From assembly GCA_029563035.1 (NCBI GenBank), contig JAKQTP010000138.1, positions 496,001 through 560,000 on the forward strand: DNA of 64,000 nucleotides, in the 5' to 3' direction. The position numbers and the translations under genes were made by a program. Positions 15,819 to 24,900 of this stretch are shown one piece after another. The notes under the pieces are model-generated. The model was not told the origin of the DNA, searched no databases, and saw only the letters and a program-made list of their open reading frames with translations. This DNA is from an archaeon (lineage in GTDB: Archaea > Iainarchaeota > Iainarchaeia > CSSED10-239). Numbering within the stretch: position 1 is the stretch's first letter; every line of letters starts with the position of its first letter.

Positions 15819-18041
15819 ATGAATAAAAAAGTATTATTAGTGGTTTTATTTATAATAATGATTTCTACAAATATTTTTGCATATATCCCAAAAGCAGAAA
15901 TGAAGATTTTTGCAGTAAACAATTCAAATGTAGGAATGGATGCTAATTTAGTTATTGAAATCACACCAGGAACTGGCAAAATTTATTCAAATGTAAATTC
16001 CCAAGTCGGATCATTAACTCAAGAATCTGAAAGAAACGCTGTTAATGCTGCAGAAAGGGTAGTAGATGGCACAAAAGGCAAATATAATTATTTATTTGAA
16101 ATACAAGCAGTAGCAAGCAGTATTGATGGGCCATCAGCAGGCGCTGCAATGTCTTTGCTATTAATTTCTATGCTTAGTGATAAAGATCTTTCAGGAAAAG
16201 TAAGTATAACAGGAACCATAACAGAAGATGGCTATGTTGGAGAAGTTGGTGGTATTGGAGCAAAAGCAAAGAAGGCAGCAGATGTTGGTATTAAGTTGTT
16301 TATGATACCATTAGGCACAAGAAAACAAGCAATAACTACTGACTCTGGTAATTCTCAAATTGTTGATCTTCCAGAATATGCTTACGACAAGTGGGGTATG
16401 AAAATAGTAGAAGTTGAAACAATAGAGGATATTCAAAAGTATGTTTCTATGAATATAGAAGATATTGATATTAATTTAATAAAAGAATCAAAAGACCCAG
16501 AATATATTCCTAATGCAATAGAATATTCAAAAGCATTAGAACCTATGAGATTATTAGTAAATAAATATCTAATTGATGCAAACATGGTTTTAGAAAAAAC
16601 AGAAGGAAATATTAATGTCAGTAAAATAAAAGATAGTTCAACTGTTCAAAGTCTATTATCCTTAGTTGATTATTCAAAAGAATCAATTGCTAATGCTCAC
16701 AAATATTCTGAAGGCAACTATCTATATACTGCTGCAAACGAAGCATTCCTTGCAAAGATTTACCTTATTGCAATTGATGAAGTAGTAAGTAACCCTTCTA
16801 TTTTAACTGCAGATTCAACAATCTATAATCTAAGAATAAAAGAGATAGAAGAAAAAATAGAATTAACAGAAAACAGATCAAAGTCTTGTTCTTTGGATAA
16901 AATTGAATGGTGTATAAGTGCAAGGCAAAGATTAGTTTGGGGTAAAAACAAAATTAGAGATATTAAAGAAGACAAAAAGGCAGGAACGCCACTTGACAGA
17001 ATAATGGATTATAGTTATGCTTTGGGTTGGATAGAAATTGCAAATGACTTTTTAGATATAGGAGTTTCTGCAGATAAAGATGATGTGAAGTTTGTAGAAA
17101 GTAAAGACTTTAAGGACATAGCACAAAAATACATTGTAAATTTAGAAAATGAGATTGTGTTGTTAAATGAAAGTATTGCCCTAGAAGAGGACATTCAAAG
17201 AAGGCTAAAAGCAGCAAAAACAGATTATGAAATGGGATGGTATGTTACTGCACTTTATGATGCAGCTTCTGCTAAGGCAATAATCAATTCTAGAAAAGAA
17301 ACAAACACAGAGTTCTTTGATGAAAATTTATTTATTTCAAAATATGACTCTATGTCTTTCTTAAGTTCTGAAGTGGGCTTAAGATCTGAAAATAATGTGT
17401 GGTCTAAACAATATTATGATCATGCAACATATTTTTATAAAAGATATAATTACTACAAAAACAAAAACATTACAAAAGCCCAAAGCAACATTAAGATAGC
17501 AATGTCAATTGTTAGCCTTTCTGTTGAGTTATATGATATTGAAAACCAGGTATTAGACTATTATAATAAAGGAAACATAGTAATAGAGGTTGTAGATCCT
17601 GTAAAAAAAGAAACTGCAGAAACAAATAGCACTAGCAGTACTACAAATGTAAATGCCCCACAAGAAAAGGTTTATGTTTATAAGAATAACAATAATGATA
17701 TGAGTATTTTTTGGGTTATTGTAGTTGGTTTATTTCTAATGATAATAGCAATTGTCTTAGATAATGAGATTCGAAGAAACAACAAACAACAAAAAATACA
17801 ATCATCTCTTTTAGAACTAGAAAAGAAATTAAGCAATGGAAACATAAGCAAGTTTACTTATGAAGATATGAAAAAAAGCTATTTAAAAGAGCTAAAAGAA
17901 ATAGAGCAAAAGGCCGTAAGTCCAAGACTTAAAAGACTTGAACAAAAAAAAGAAACATTAACTCCAACGCCTCAAAAAACCAACACAAAAACAAAAACCA
18001 AAAAACCAAGAACAAAGCCAAAAGAAACAAAGAAGAAGTAA
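15819..18041 (+). CDS. secreted, membrane-anchored Lon-type (S16) serine protease without AAA domain
   Basis: I use ATG 15819, preceded by GTGA; the longer frame starting at 15753 overlaps scpB. The 740-residue product begins with a signal peptide (KKVLLVVLFIIMISTNIFA). A Lon protease domain follows, with catalytic Ser106 in DGPSAGAAM and Lys149 in GGIGAKAKKAA, the Ser-Lys dyad of family S16. A long helical region (about 220-620) follows, then a membrane segment near residue 630 (FWVIVVGLFLMIIAIVL) and a basic coiled cytoplasmic tail. No ATPase is present, so proteolysis outside the membrane must be ATP-independent. Possible roles are envelope protein turnover or release of surface proteins. 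Confidence 0.85.
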   Translation: MNKKVLLVVLFIIMISTNIFAYIPKAEMKIFAVNNSNVGMDANLVIEITPGTGKIYSNVNSQVGSLTQESERNAVNAAERVVDGTKGKYNYLFEIQAVASSIDGPSAGAAMSLLLISMLSDKDLSGKVSITGTITEDGYVGEVGGIGAKAKKAADVGIKLFMIPLGTRKQAITTDSGNSQIVDLPEYAYDKWGMKIVEVETIEDIQKYVSMNIEDIDINLIKESKDPEYIPNAIEYSKALEPMRLLVNKYLIDANMVLEKTEGNINVSKIKDSSTVQSLLSLVDYSKESIANAHKYSEGNYLYTAANEAFLAKIYLIAIDEVVSNPSILTADSTIYNLRIKEIEEKIELTENRSKSCSLDKIEWCISARQRLVWGKNKIRDIKEDKKAGTPLDRIMDYSYALGWIEIANDFLDIGVSADKDDVKFVESKDFKDIAQKYIVNLENEIVLLNESIALEEDIQRRLKAAKTDYEMGWYVTALYDAASAKAIINSRKETNTEFFDENLFISKYDSMSFLSSEVGLRSENNVWSKQYYDHATYFYKRYNYYKNKNITKAQSNIKIAMSIVSLSVELYDIENQVLDYYNKGNIVIEVVDPVKKETAETNSTSSTTNVNAPQEKVYVYKNNNNDMSIFWVIVVGLFLMIIAIVLDNEIRRNNKQQKIQSSLLELEKKLSNGNISKFTYEDMKKSYLKELKEIEQKAVSPRLKRLEQKKETLTPTPQKTNTKTKTKKPRTKPKETKKK

Positions 18042-18055
18042 TCTTGTGAGATATA

Positions 18056-18769
18056 ATGTCATTTGAAGAAGAAATAAGAAAAAGAAAAAAGGTAATTGAG
18101 GAAATAAAAGAAAATTTAATTAGGCAAAAATTACCTTCTAATTATAAGTTACAATTGCACTCTGCCTGGACTTTTCCTGATGGCTTTATACTTCCTGCCA
18201 ATAGCCCAGGACATATTGTGTCTTTTAATTATAAATTTCGGGGAGAATATATACCTGTTGGCATTATATCTTTTAGTTATCCACACCAATTAGCTAATAA
18301 CAAAATTTCTGGAAAATTAAAAATTGATTTTGTACAAGGGGTTAAAAATAACAAAGTAACAGAAGGATTTGTATATCCTAAAAATTGGGCTGAGCAATTA
18401 ATGACTTTGTTTTTGCAATCTGCTATTCCTGTTGCTTTAAGACATAAGCGAAGAGTTTTTTATAATAGTATAGATACTATAAAAACAGCTGTAGCAATAG
18501 ACAAGGCAGAACAAGAGTTACTAAGAAAAGGCAAAATCAAACACTATGATAGGACCTCTAAAGAGCAACTTACAAACAAATTAAAAATAATAAATGGGTT
18601 AAGAGATAAATTTTTTGATAAAGAAGGGTATGTAAATTTTAATAAAGAAAGAGTTAAAAGAATATTTAGAAAAACAATGAGGTTTAAGTTAAGAAGAGTA
18701 ACATCAATTAAGCCACAAAAGATTCCAAGAGTCAAATTACCCAAATATATAAGACCTAAAGTAAAATAA
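18056..18769 (+). CDS. unrecognised basic protein with central beta domain
   Basis: This 237-residue protein starts at ATG 18056 with a GTGAGAT ribosome-binding site, 14 bases after the protease gene. An N-terminal helix (about 1-25, charged) leads to a beta-rich middle (about 30-115, SAWTFPDGFILP and GEYIPVGIISFSYPHQ). The C-terminal half is helical and very basic and ends KYIRPKVK. No membrane segment or signal is seen, so it is cytoplasmic, and the charge suggests RNA or DNA binding. I do not recognise the family. Its stop abuts the convergent Trm5-like gene directly. Confidence 0.55.
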   Translation: MSFEEEIRKRKKVIEEIKENLIRQKLPSNYKLQLHSAWTFPDGFILPANSPGHIVSFNYKFRGEYIPVGIISFSYPHQLANNKISGKLKIDFVQGVKNNKVTEGFVYPKNWAEQLMTLFLQSAIPVALRHKRRVFYNSIDTIKTAVAIDKAEQELLRKGKIKHYDRTSKEQLTNKLKIINGLRDKFFDKEGYVNFNKERVKRIFRKTMRFKLRRVTSIKPQKIPRVKLPKYIRPKVK

Positions 18770-19801
18770 TTATTTCTTTAATTTTAAGTCCATAACAATC
18801 TGAACAATTGCAGGAGAGTAGCTTCTTATTATTCTTTTGTTAATTATTTCTAGCTTTACTTTATTTGCTTTTGCTATATTTAAAATATCTTTTTCTGTAT
18901 CTGTGTAGGGGTCATCCTTTGGCACAAACTTATAAATATGGATTATTCCATTGTTCTTTGCAGAAAAAATCGCAGAATCTAAGAAAAGCTCAGAAGACTT
19001 TGGAAGAGGCATAACAACCCTATCAAAATAGTTTGGGTATTTTTGTGCTTCTGTTTTTACATCACCTAAGATTGGTTTAATTATTTCTTCAACATGGTTT
19101 AGTTTGATATTTTCTTCTAAATATTTAACTGCTATATCATTAAGTTCAATTGCTACAATCTCATTAACATCTTTGCTTTTTGCAATACTTAATGCAAAAG
19201 GGCCAGCACCTGCAAAAAACACCCCTACAGTTTCTCCAGGTTTTACTAAAGAAACAATTCTTCTTCTTTCTTCTGATAAACGAGTAGAGCAAAATACCTT
19301 TTCAACATCAATCTTTATTCTACAGTTGTTTTCTTTGATGATTGTAACTCTTTTGTCTTCACCAAAAACAAGCTCCATCTCTTGTGTTCTGTAGATGCCT
19401 TTATGTTCTCCAATCTTGTTAAGAACGGTTTTTGCATTACTATGTAATTTAAGAAGAGCCTTGCCAATCTCTGCATAATATTTTTTGTATTTCTTGTCTA
19501 TGCCAATGATTATTATGTCTCCCACAATATCATAAGCACTATTAATTTCAGAAACAATTTCTTTAGAAATTCCATCTTCTAGAAGAATATCTTTAAAGCC
19601 TTTTTTTTTGTCTTTTTGTTTTTCTAGTTTTTCTTCAACTTCGTATTTTTTAATGTTGCTTGTAATCTTAAGGACAGGTATAAATACACTTTCAGAATCT
19701 CTTTTAATCTTATAGTTATTATTAAGATTATGTTCTTCTTTTAATTTAGCAATTATTTCTTGTGCTTGTTTTTTTGCAACTTTTAGTACCTTCATCTTCA
19801 T
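18770..19801 (-). CDS. trm5: Trm5/TYW2-family tRNA (guanine37) methyltransferase
   Basis: The C-terminal half is a class I SAM methyltransferase: motif I VGVFFAGAGPFALSIAKS, IVAIELND after it, then the catalytic motif DRVVMPLPKSS, which matches the MNLP-type signature of Trm5. The N-terminal ~130 residues form the D1/D2 tRNA-binding region. Trm5 makes m1G37, which prevents frameshifting. I place the start at 19801 (MKMKVLK): a GTGA element precedes it and the promoter TATA box is too close for the ATG at 19822 to be transcribed with a leader. That gives 343 residues. TYW2 (wybutosine pathway) is the main alternative. Confidence 0.87.
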   Translation of the reverse strand: MKMKVLKVAKKQAQEIIAKLKEEHNLNNNYKIKRDSESVFIPVLKITSNIKKYEVEEKLEKQKDKKKGFKDILLEDGISKEIVSEINSAYDIVGDIIIIGIDKKYKKYYAEIGKALLKLHSNAKTVLNKIGEHKGIYRTQEMELVFGEDKRVTIIKENNCRIKIDVEKVFCSTRLSEERRRIVSLVKPGETVGVFFAGAGPFALSIAKSKDVNEIVAIELNDIAVKYLEENIKLNHVEEIIKPILGDVKTEAQKYPNYFDRVVMPLPKSSELFLDSAIFSAKNNGIIHIYKFVPKDDPYTDTEKDILNIAKANKVKLEIINKRIIRSYSPAIVQIVMDLKLKK

Positions 19802-19827
19802 TTTCACAAAATATTTTGCCATGTCAT

Positions 19828-19839
19828 TTTATATATAAA
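19828..19839. promoter_or_regulatory. palindromic TATA box shared by divergent trm5 and DUF63 genes
   Basis: TTTATATATAAA is a perfect 12-base palindrome lying between divergent starts. On the plus strand its centre is 27 bases before ATG 19861, predicting a leaderless DUF63 transcript. On the minus strand it is 32 bases before ATG 19801, predicting a leader of about 7 bases. One TATA element could serve both genes, with flanking bases choosing direction. Confidence 0.5.
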
Positions 19840-19860
19840 TTAAAATCTAAAATAATTTAA

Positions 19861-20658
19861 ATGGAGCATATTTTTAAGTATTTTGTAGGTGGGGGATATA
19901 ATCTAGTAAATACAACGATTATTACTTTCTTTGTATTTTTAGGTTATTTTAGTTTCTACAAGGTTGTAAAAAAATATGCTTCATTTGTAAAGATTGACAA
20001 GCATTTCATTTTTGGAGTGCTTGTCTTTGTTTTCTTTGGTGCGCTTTTAAGAATACTTGAACAGAGCTATACAAGTGTGTGGTTAGTAAAGCCATCTACT
20101 TCCCCTTTAGAGATTGGCTTTTACTTTCACACACCTGGCTGGTTGCTTTTGCTTTCTTTTATTTTTATTGTTTGTTTTGTGTTTTCTGTAATAATGTTAA
20201 GAGAAAAATATTATAAGCTCTTGATCTCTCTAGGACTTTTTCTTTCAATACCTCTTTTTGTTTATGAAATCATTCATATTAGGCATATTTTGGTTTTAGC
20301 AATAGCGGTTATCTCAATAATTGTTATTTTTCTTCTCTTGCAATTCTTTGTTAGATTAAAAAAAACAGAAGACAAGCTAGTAATCCTAAGTCAAATAACA
20401 GATTTTTCTGCAACACTTTGTGGTTTTTTCTTTTTTAAAGATATACTTTATGAGCAACATCCTATTTCTAGGGCAATCATACAGGTAAATCCTTTTTTAT
20501 TCCCGATAGCAAAGCTTTTGTTTGCTTTTCTTTTTCTCTGGCTTGTTGATAAGTTAATAAAAGAGCAAGAAGAAAGAACCTATACTAAGCTTTTAATAAT
20601 AATACTTGGTTTTTTAACAGGCTTAAGAGATCTTTTAACAATTAGTCTTTTAAGCTAA
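19861..20658 (+). CDS. DUF63-family archaeal membrane protein
   Basis: The 265-residue protein has about eight membrane segments. The family-like features are the start YNLVNTTIITFFVFLGYFSF, the FGALLRILEQSYTS motif (about residues 59-72, with the Arg and Glu inside a membrane region) and FYFHTPGWLLLL (about 87-98). DUF63 proteins are conserved in archaea and remain without an established biochemical role. The ATG lies about 27 bases from the palindromic TATA box, so translation is probably leaderless. It is transcribed away from trm5 and ends about 110 bases before the next gene. Confidence 0.8.
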   Translation: MEHIFKYFVGGGYNLVNTTIITFFVFLGYFSFYKVVKKYASFVKIDKHFIFGVLVFVFFGALLRILEQSYTSVWLVKPSTSPLEIGFYFHTPGWLLLLSFIFIVCFVFSVIMLREKYYKLLISLGLFLSIPLFVYEIIHIRHILVLAIAVISIIVIFLLLQFFVRLKKTEDKLVILSQITDFSATLCGFFFFKDILYEQHPISRAIIQVNPFLFPIAKLLFAFLFLWLVDKLIKEQEERTYTKLLIIILGFLTGLRDLLTISLLS

Positions 20659-20768
20659 ATAGCATCTAAACTTAACCTATATAAATAAATCGGTTATTCT
20701 TTATTTTATTAACATAATAATAAATTCATAATAAAATTTAAAATTATTTGAAAAAAGGAGGTAATAAA

Positions 20769-21521
20769 ATGGCAAAAAAAGAAAACAGATCTTTAATTAT
20801 TTGGGCACTTATTTGTCTAGCTGTAGGTTTAATAATGGGTTTATTTTTAACAACAGTTGTTACTACTGGCAAAGCAATGAAAGCTTTAGGTGAGAGGGCA
20901 AATCTAGAAGAAGCAAGAACAAACCTAACATTAGATACATTAAATGTTAACACAATAAAGAACCGAGAAAATAATCAATTACTTATGCAATCTACAAATG
21001 GATTTATGGTAGATTCTCAAAATTCAAGGATTGTTATGTATCCATCACAAACAATTGATAATATGTCTATGCAGATCGCAACAGAGGATAATTTATTTGT
21101 ACGTTCAGCTGGAGGAGTTATTGGATTGAGATCAGATGGAGAAGGTGTAGGGATTTCTGCACAACACGGAAGGATAGTAAACACAGCGCACGAATTTGTT
21201 ATAAGTGATGCAGGTTATATAGAAAATCCTTATTTTAAAGTACAAGGGTTACAAAATTCAGATGGTTTACCTGTCGGAATTGGAAATGTAATAGTTGGTC
21301 CAGAAAGTAGTTTTTTAGCCTATAATGTAACTTTAGGTAAAAATCAAGGAGATTTCGGAATAAAAATAAGTACGGGTTCAAATGATAATTCGATCAGTCA
21401 AGTTCAAATAAATGTACCGACAAAGTATGTAAATTTAACAGGAACAGGCAATGCATATGCTTGTTTAACTTCTGACGGAACACTATATAGAAGTCAAACT
21501 CCATGTGAATTAAATAAATAG
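20769..21521 (+). CDS. signal-anchored surface protein of unknown family
   Basis: I use ATG 20769, seven bases after a perfect GGAGGT ribosome-binding site (20757-20762), the strongest in the window. The 250-residue product has a basic start and one membrane segment (about residues 10-32, IIWALICLAVGLIMGLFL), then a short coiled region (ALGERANLEEARTNLTLDTL). The remainder is beta-rich and full of Asn, Ser, Gly and Gln, with repeated short strands such as GFMVDSQNSRIVMYPSQ, resembling beta-helical or phage-tail-like outer domains. Two Cys near the end (ACLTSDG and TPCELNK) could pair. It is probably an abundant surface-exposed protein and is followed by a strong terminator. Confidence 0.6.
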   Translation: MAKKENRSLIIWALICLAVGLIMGLFLTTVVTTGKAMKALGERANLEEARTNLTLDTLNVNTIKNRENNQLLMQSTNGFMVDSQNSRIVMYPSQTIDNMSMQIATEDNLFVRSAGGVIGLRSDGEGVGISAQHGRIVNTAHEFVISDAGYIENPYFKVQGLQNSDGLPVGIGNVIVGPESSFLAYNVTLGKNQGDFGIKISTGSNDNSISQVQINVPTKYVNLTGTGNAYACLTSDGTLYRSQTPCELNK

Positions 21522-21529
21522 AAAAAACC

Positions 21530-21578
21530 AACAAAATCATTTAAGATAGATGATTTTGTTTCTTTTTTTATTTTTTTT
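21530..21578 (+). terminator. strong hairpin terminator after the surface protein
   Basis: AACAAAATCAT (21530-21540) and ATGATTTTGTT (21550-21560) form an 11-bp perfect stem with a nine-base loop, followed by a run of T's to about 21578. It begins nine bases after the stop codon. Confidence 0.75.
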
Positions 21579-21734
21579 AAAATAAGTCTAATTTAGATAT
21601 ATTACAATTTTGATATGGTTAAAAAAGGATATCTAAAGTTCTAATGCTAAAGAGAAATGCTTTATAAACATTTATGTCATAAAATATATTATAAGAACAA
21701 TCTTTGTTTTTCTAAGCCTTCCTTTTGAAGCATT
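21579..21734 (+). other. spacer with tRNA-Asn promoter
   Basis: No coding frame of note lies here. GCTTTATAAACA near 21659-21669 is a TATA-like element, with a second AT-rich stretch (ATAAAATATATTATAAG) closer to the tRNA. Transcription of tRNA-Asn probably starts within this spacer. I see no other structure. Confidence 0.35.
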
Positions 21735-21807
21735 GCCTCAGTAGCTCAGTGGTTGGAGCAATCGACTGTTAATCGATAGGTCGTAGGTTCAAATCCTACC
21801 TGGGGCG
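21735..21807 (+). tRNA. tRNA-Asn (anticodon GTT)
   Basis: The acceptor stem GCCTCAG/CTGGGGC has one T-G pair, with discriminator G. The anticodon stem ATCGA/TCGAT encloses CTGTTAA, giving GTT. The T-arm GTAGG-TTCAAAT-CCTAC is perfect. There is no intron and no encoded CCA. Confidence 0.95.
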
Positions 21808-21942
21808 TAGCAATTTTCTTTTTCTAATCTTTTACTTTTTTTCTCTTTTTAATATCGTAATTTTATTTGAAATAATTATATTTATAAATATAATTTAGTA
21901 TATATATAATAGATAAATAATAATTTTAAATCGGGGATTCTT

Positions 21943-24900
21943 TTGAGAAAAAAATTAACTGTTTTGTTATTATTTATAATTTTAGGTTTTTACTTGCCTA
22001 ATGTTTTTTCTGCAGCAGTAACCTTTAATGTTTATCAAGATAAAGGTCCGGAATTTACAGTCTCTGGGATTAATGTAGATTGTAATGGCACTGCCTATGA
22101 CAGAACAAACAAAACAAGTCCTTTTACAATTAATTTTGATGATGATACTTACGAATGTAAATTTACTAACATAAACAAAGATTGGAAAGAAACAACTGTT
22201 CAGGTAGATGAAACAACCACAAACCCACAACGAGTAGAAATGGAATTTAAGAACTACCCTGTTGTGTATCAATTTCTTCAAAATGGATCTGCAAGCACAA
22301 GAGTGCCTAATAGTTTTCAAACAATTGCAACTTGGACATATGAACCAAATTTTGGCTCTGACACAACTGTTCAGGTAGGTTGTGTACTTGAAGTTGCTAG
22401 TGATTTTACAAAAAAAACAAGTGGAGGAGAATGGGAAATTCAATCAAGTGATGATGGTGTAAACTGGACAACACAAGGTACTGTATCGAGGGCATTAACT
22501 AGTGATATGATAGGTTCAGTATATATTTCAACAAAAGCTTGGACAGTGTCAGATGGAACAAGATATTTTAGATTAAGACATCAGAGAATAACAAATAATC
22601 CTGTGACTGTAACCTCTAGAAAAGCAGTGTGTAATTTGTTTACAAACAAAAGCGATAGCAACTCAACAATAAAAACAGATAATTTTGTTGTTGGAACAAC
22701 AACAGTAAATAGCACAGAATATAGTGCATTAACAACCAGAGCTTTTAATTCTTCAGCATATAATGGAATGTTATTTATCTTAGGTTCTATAAATTATATG
22801 CAAGGACCAACAAGCAGTTCTACAATCAGTTTTAGAATGAATTATAATGGTAATACTGTAAAAGCAGAATATCCGAGATATGTTAATAATGGCACAAATG
22901 CCTCTGGTTCTTTTGCAGAATTTGTAGATGTTAATGCAAACCAAAATACAAACCTTGTTTTTGAAGGCAAAAGAGAATTGGCAACTTCTTCAATAAGTAT
23001 TCCAGGTGTTTTTGTTTATCAACTTTCACAAGATGAAGAGGATTATAATCAAATATCTTTAGCAAATAAAACTGTTTCTTCAGCAAACTATGTTCCAATT
23101 GCATCAATGACACTTTCAAAAGACACAAACAGAGGGATATATGTAAGTTCAACAGCACCAGTAACATGTTCTATGGCTAATTGTCAGGTTGATATGCAAA
23201 TACAAGTTATTGGTGAAACTTATGATAGAAATTCAAATGTTTTTAGTAGAACATTTCCAACTACCTCAACATATGGAACTATAAAAAATCAATTTGTTTT
23301 TGAGGATGTTAATGATAAAGATGTAAATGTTATTCTTTGGGCAAAAGCAAGTAGTGGCACTGCAACAATACATGGTGGTAATTTTATTGCATTAACAGTA
23401 AATCAACAAAAAAATGTAGAAATAATTGATGTCAATCTTAGTTTGCCTTATATGATTAAGCCAGAAAGTGAAAGTTATCATAGAAGAATAGTAGATTTTA
23501 ATTGTTATTCTGATAATGTTGGGCCAAATATAAAATATGATGTAAACTTATTAAAAAAATCAGGCGGCTCTTTTGTTGCTACATTAATGACAGATGGCAA
23601 CGGTGCAGGTAACTTTGATAGTAATAATCAACAATATCCTGACGGCAGATACACTTTTGCTTGTAAAGTTAAAGATATAGTTACTGGCAAATTTGCAGAT
23701 ATGGATGATCCAGGTTATTGGCTTTTTATTGATAATACTGCACCAATAACAACAGATAACTCAGATGATGAGTGGCATGCCACAAATCAAATAATTACTT
23801 TGACTGCTACAGATATGGGTGGTTCTGATATAAATCACACAAAATATTGTGTAACTGAAAATAAAGATGAAGAATGTACTCCAAACGAAATAGGAACAAT
23901 TGCAAATGTTACTTGTTCTTCAAATGATATTTGTGAAAAATATGTAAGATATTATTCTGTGGATAATGTAGGAAACCAAGAAGAAACAAAAACATCTAAA
24001 CTTGTTAAGATAAACTCTTCTGTTCCAGGGGTTGGTCAAACAAAAACAAGTGGCTTTTCTATCTCAACAAACTATATCAAAGGAACAGGAAAAATAATTG
24101 GTGGGACAGTTACAGGAGATGTAAATACAGATTCTTGTGAGTACACGACAAATGGAACAGATTGGAATATTGGAACATATGTCCTAAACCATTGTGAGTC
24201 GGAAGAAATAACAATAACAGATGGAACAAGTTATACATTTAACACAAGAATAAAAAATCTAGCAGGAACACCAGGAACAGGAACTCCAACAATAACTTAC
24301 ACAGGAGATTTAAATGCTCCAAGTGTAGGAGAAACTACAGTTTCTGGTTTTACAACATATAACAATTATATAAGTGATTATATTACTGGTAATGGTAATG
24401 TAATTGGTGGAGAAGCAATAGACACTGGTTCAGGAATAGATACAACCTCTTGTGAATATACCTTGAATAATGGTTTTAGCTGGCAAATAGGAAGTTGGCT
24501 AATAGATCATTGTGTTTCTGAAACAGTTACTATCTCAAATGGTGTAAATTATCAATTCAATACAAGAGTAAAAGACAAGCTTAATAATCAAGGAATTGGA
24601 ACCGCTACAATACCTTACATAGGAGATGTAGAAAAACCTGTAACAACAATAAGTGGAACAAACTCAAATTATGTAAATTCTAATGTAACTGTTTCTTTAT
24701 CTTGTTCAGATGTAGGAGCTGGTTGTAAAGAAACATATTATTCATTTGGTGGAAGTGAATATATAAAATATAATAATTCATTTACAATATTAACAGATGG
24801 TAAACACACAATAAATTATTATTCTGTGGATTATGTTAATAATGTTGAAACTACAAAGACAGGGTATGTTTATATTGATAAAACACCACCAGTAACAACA

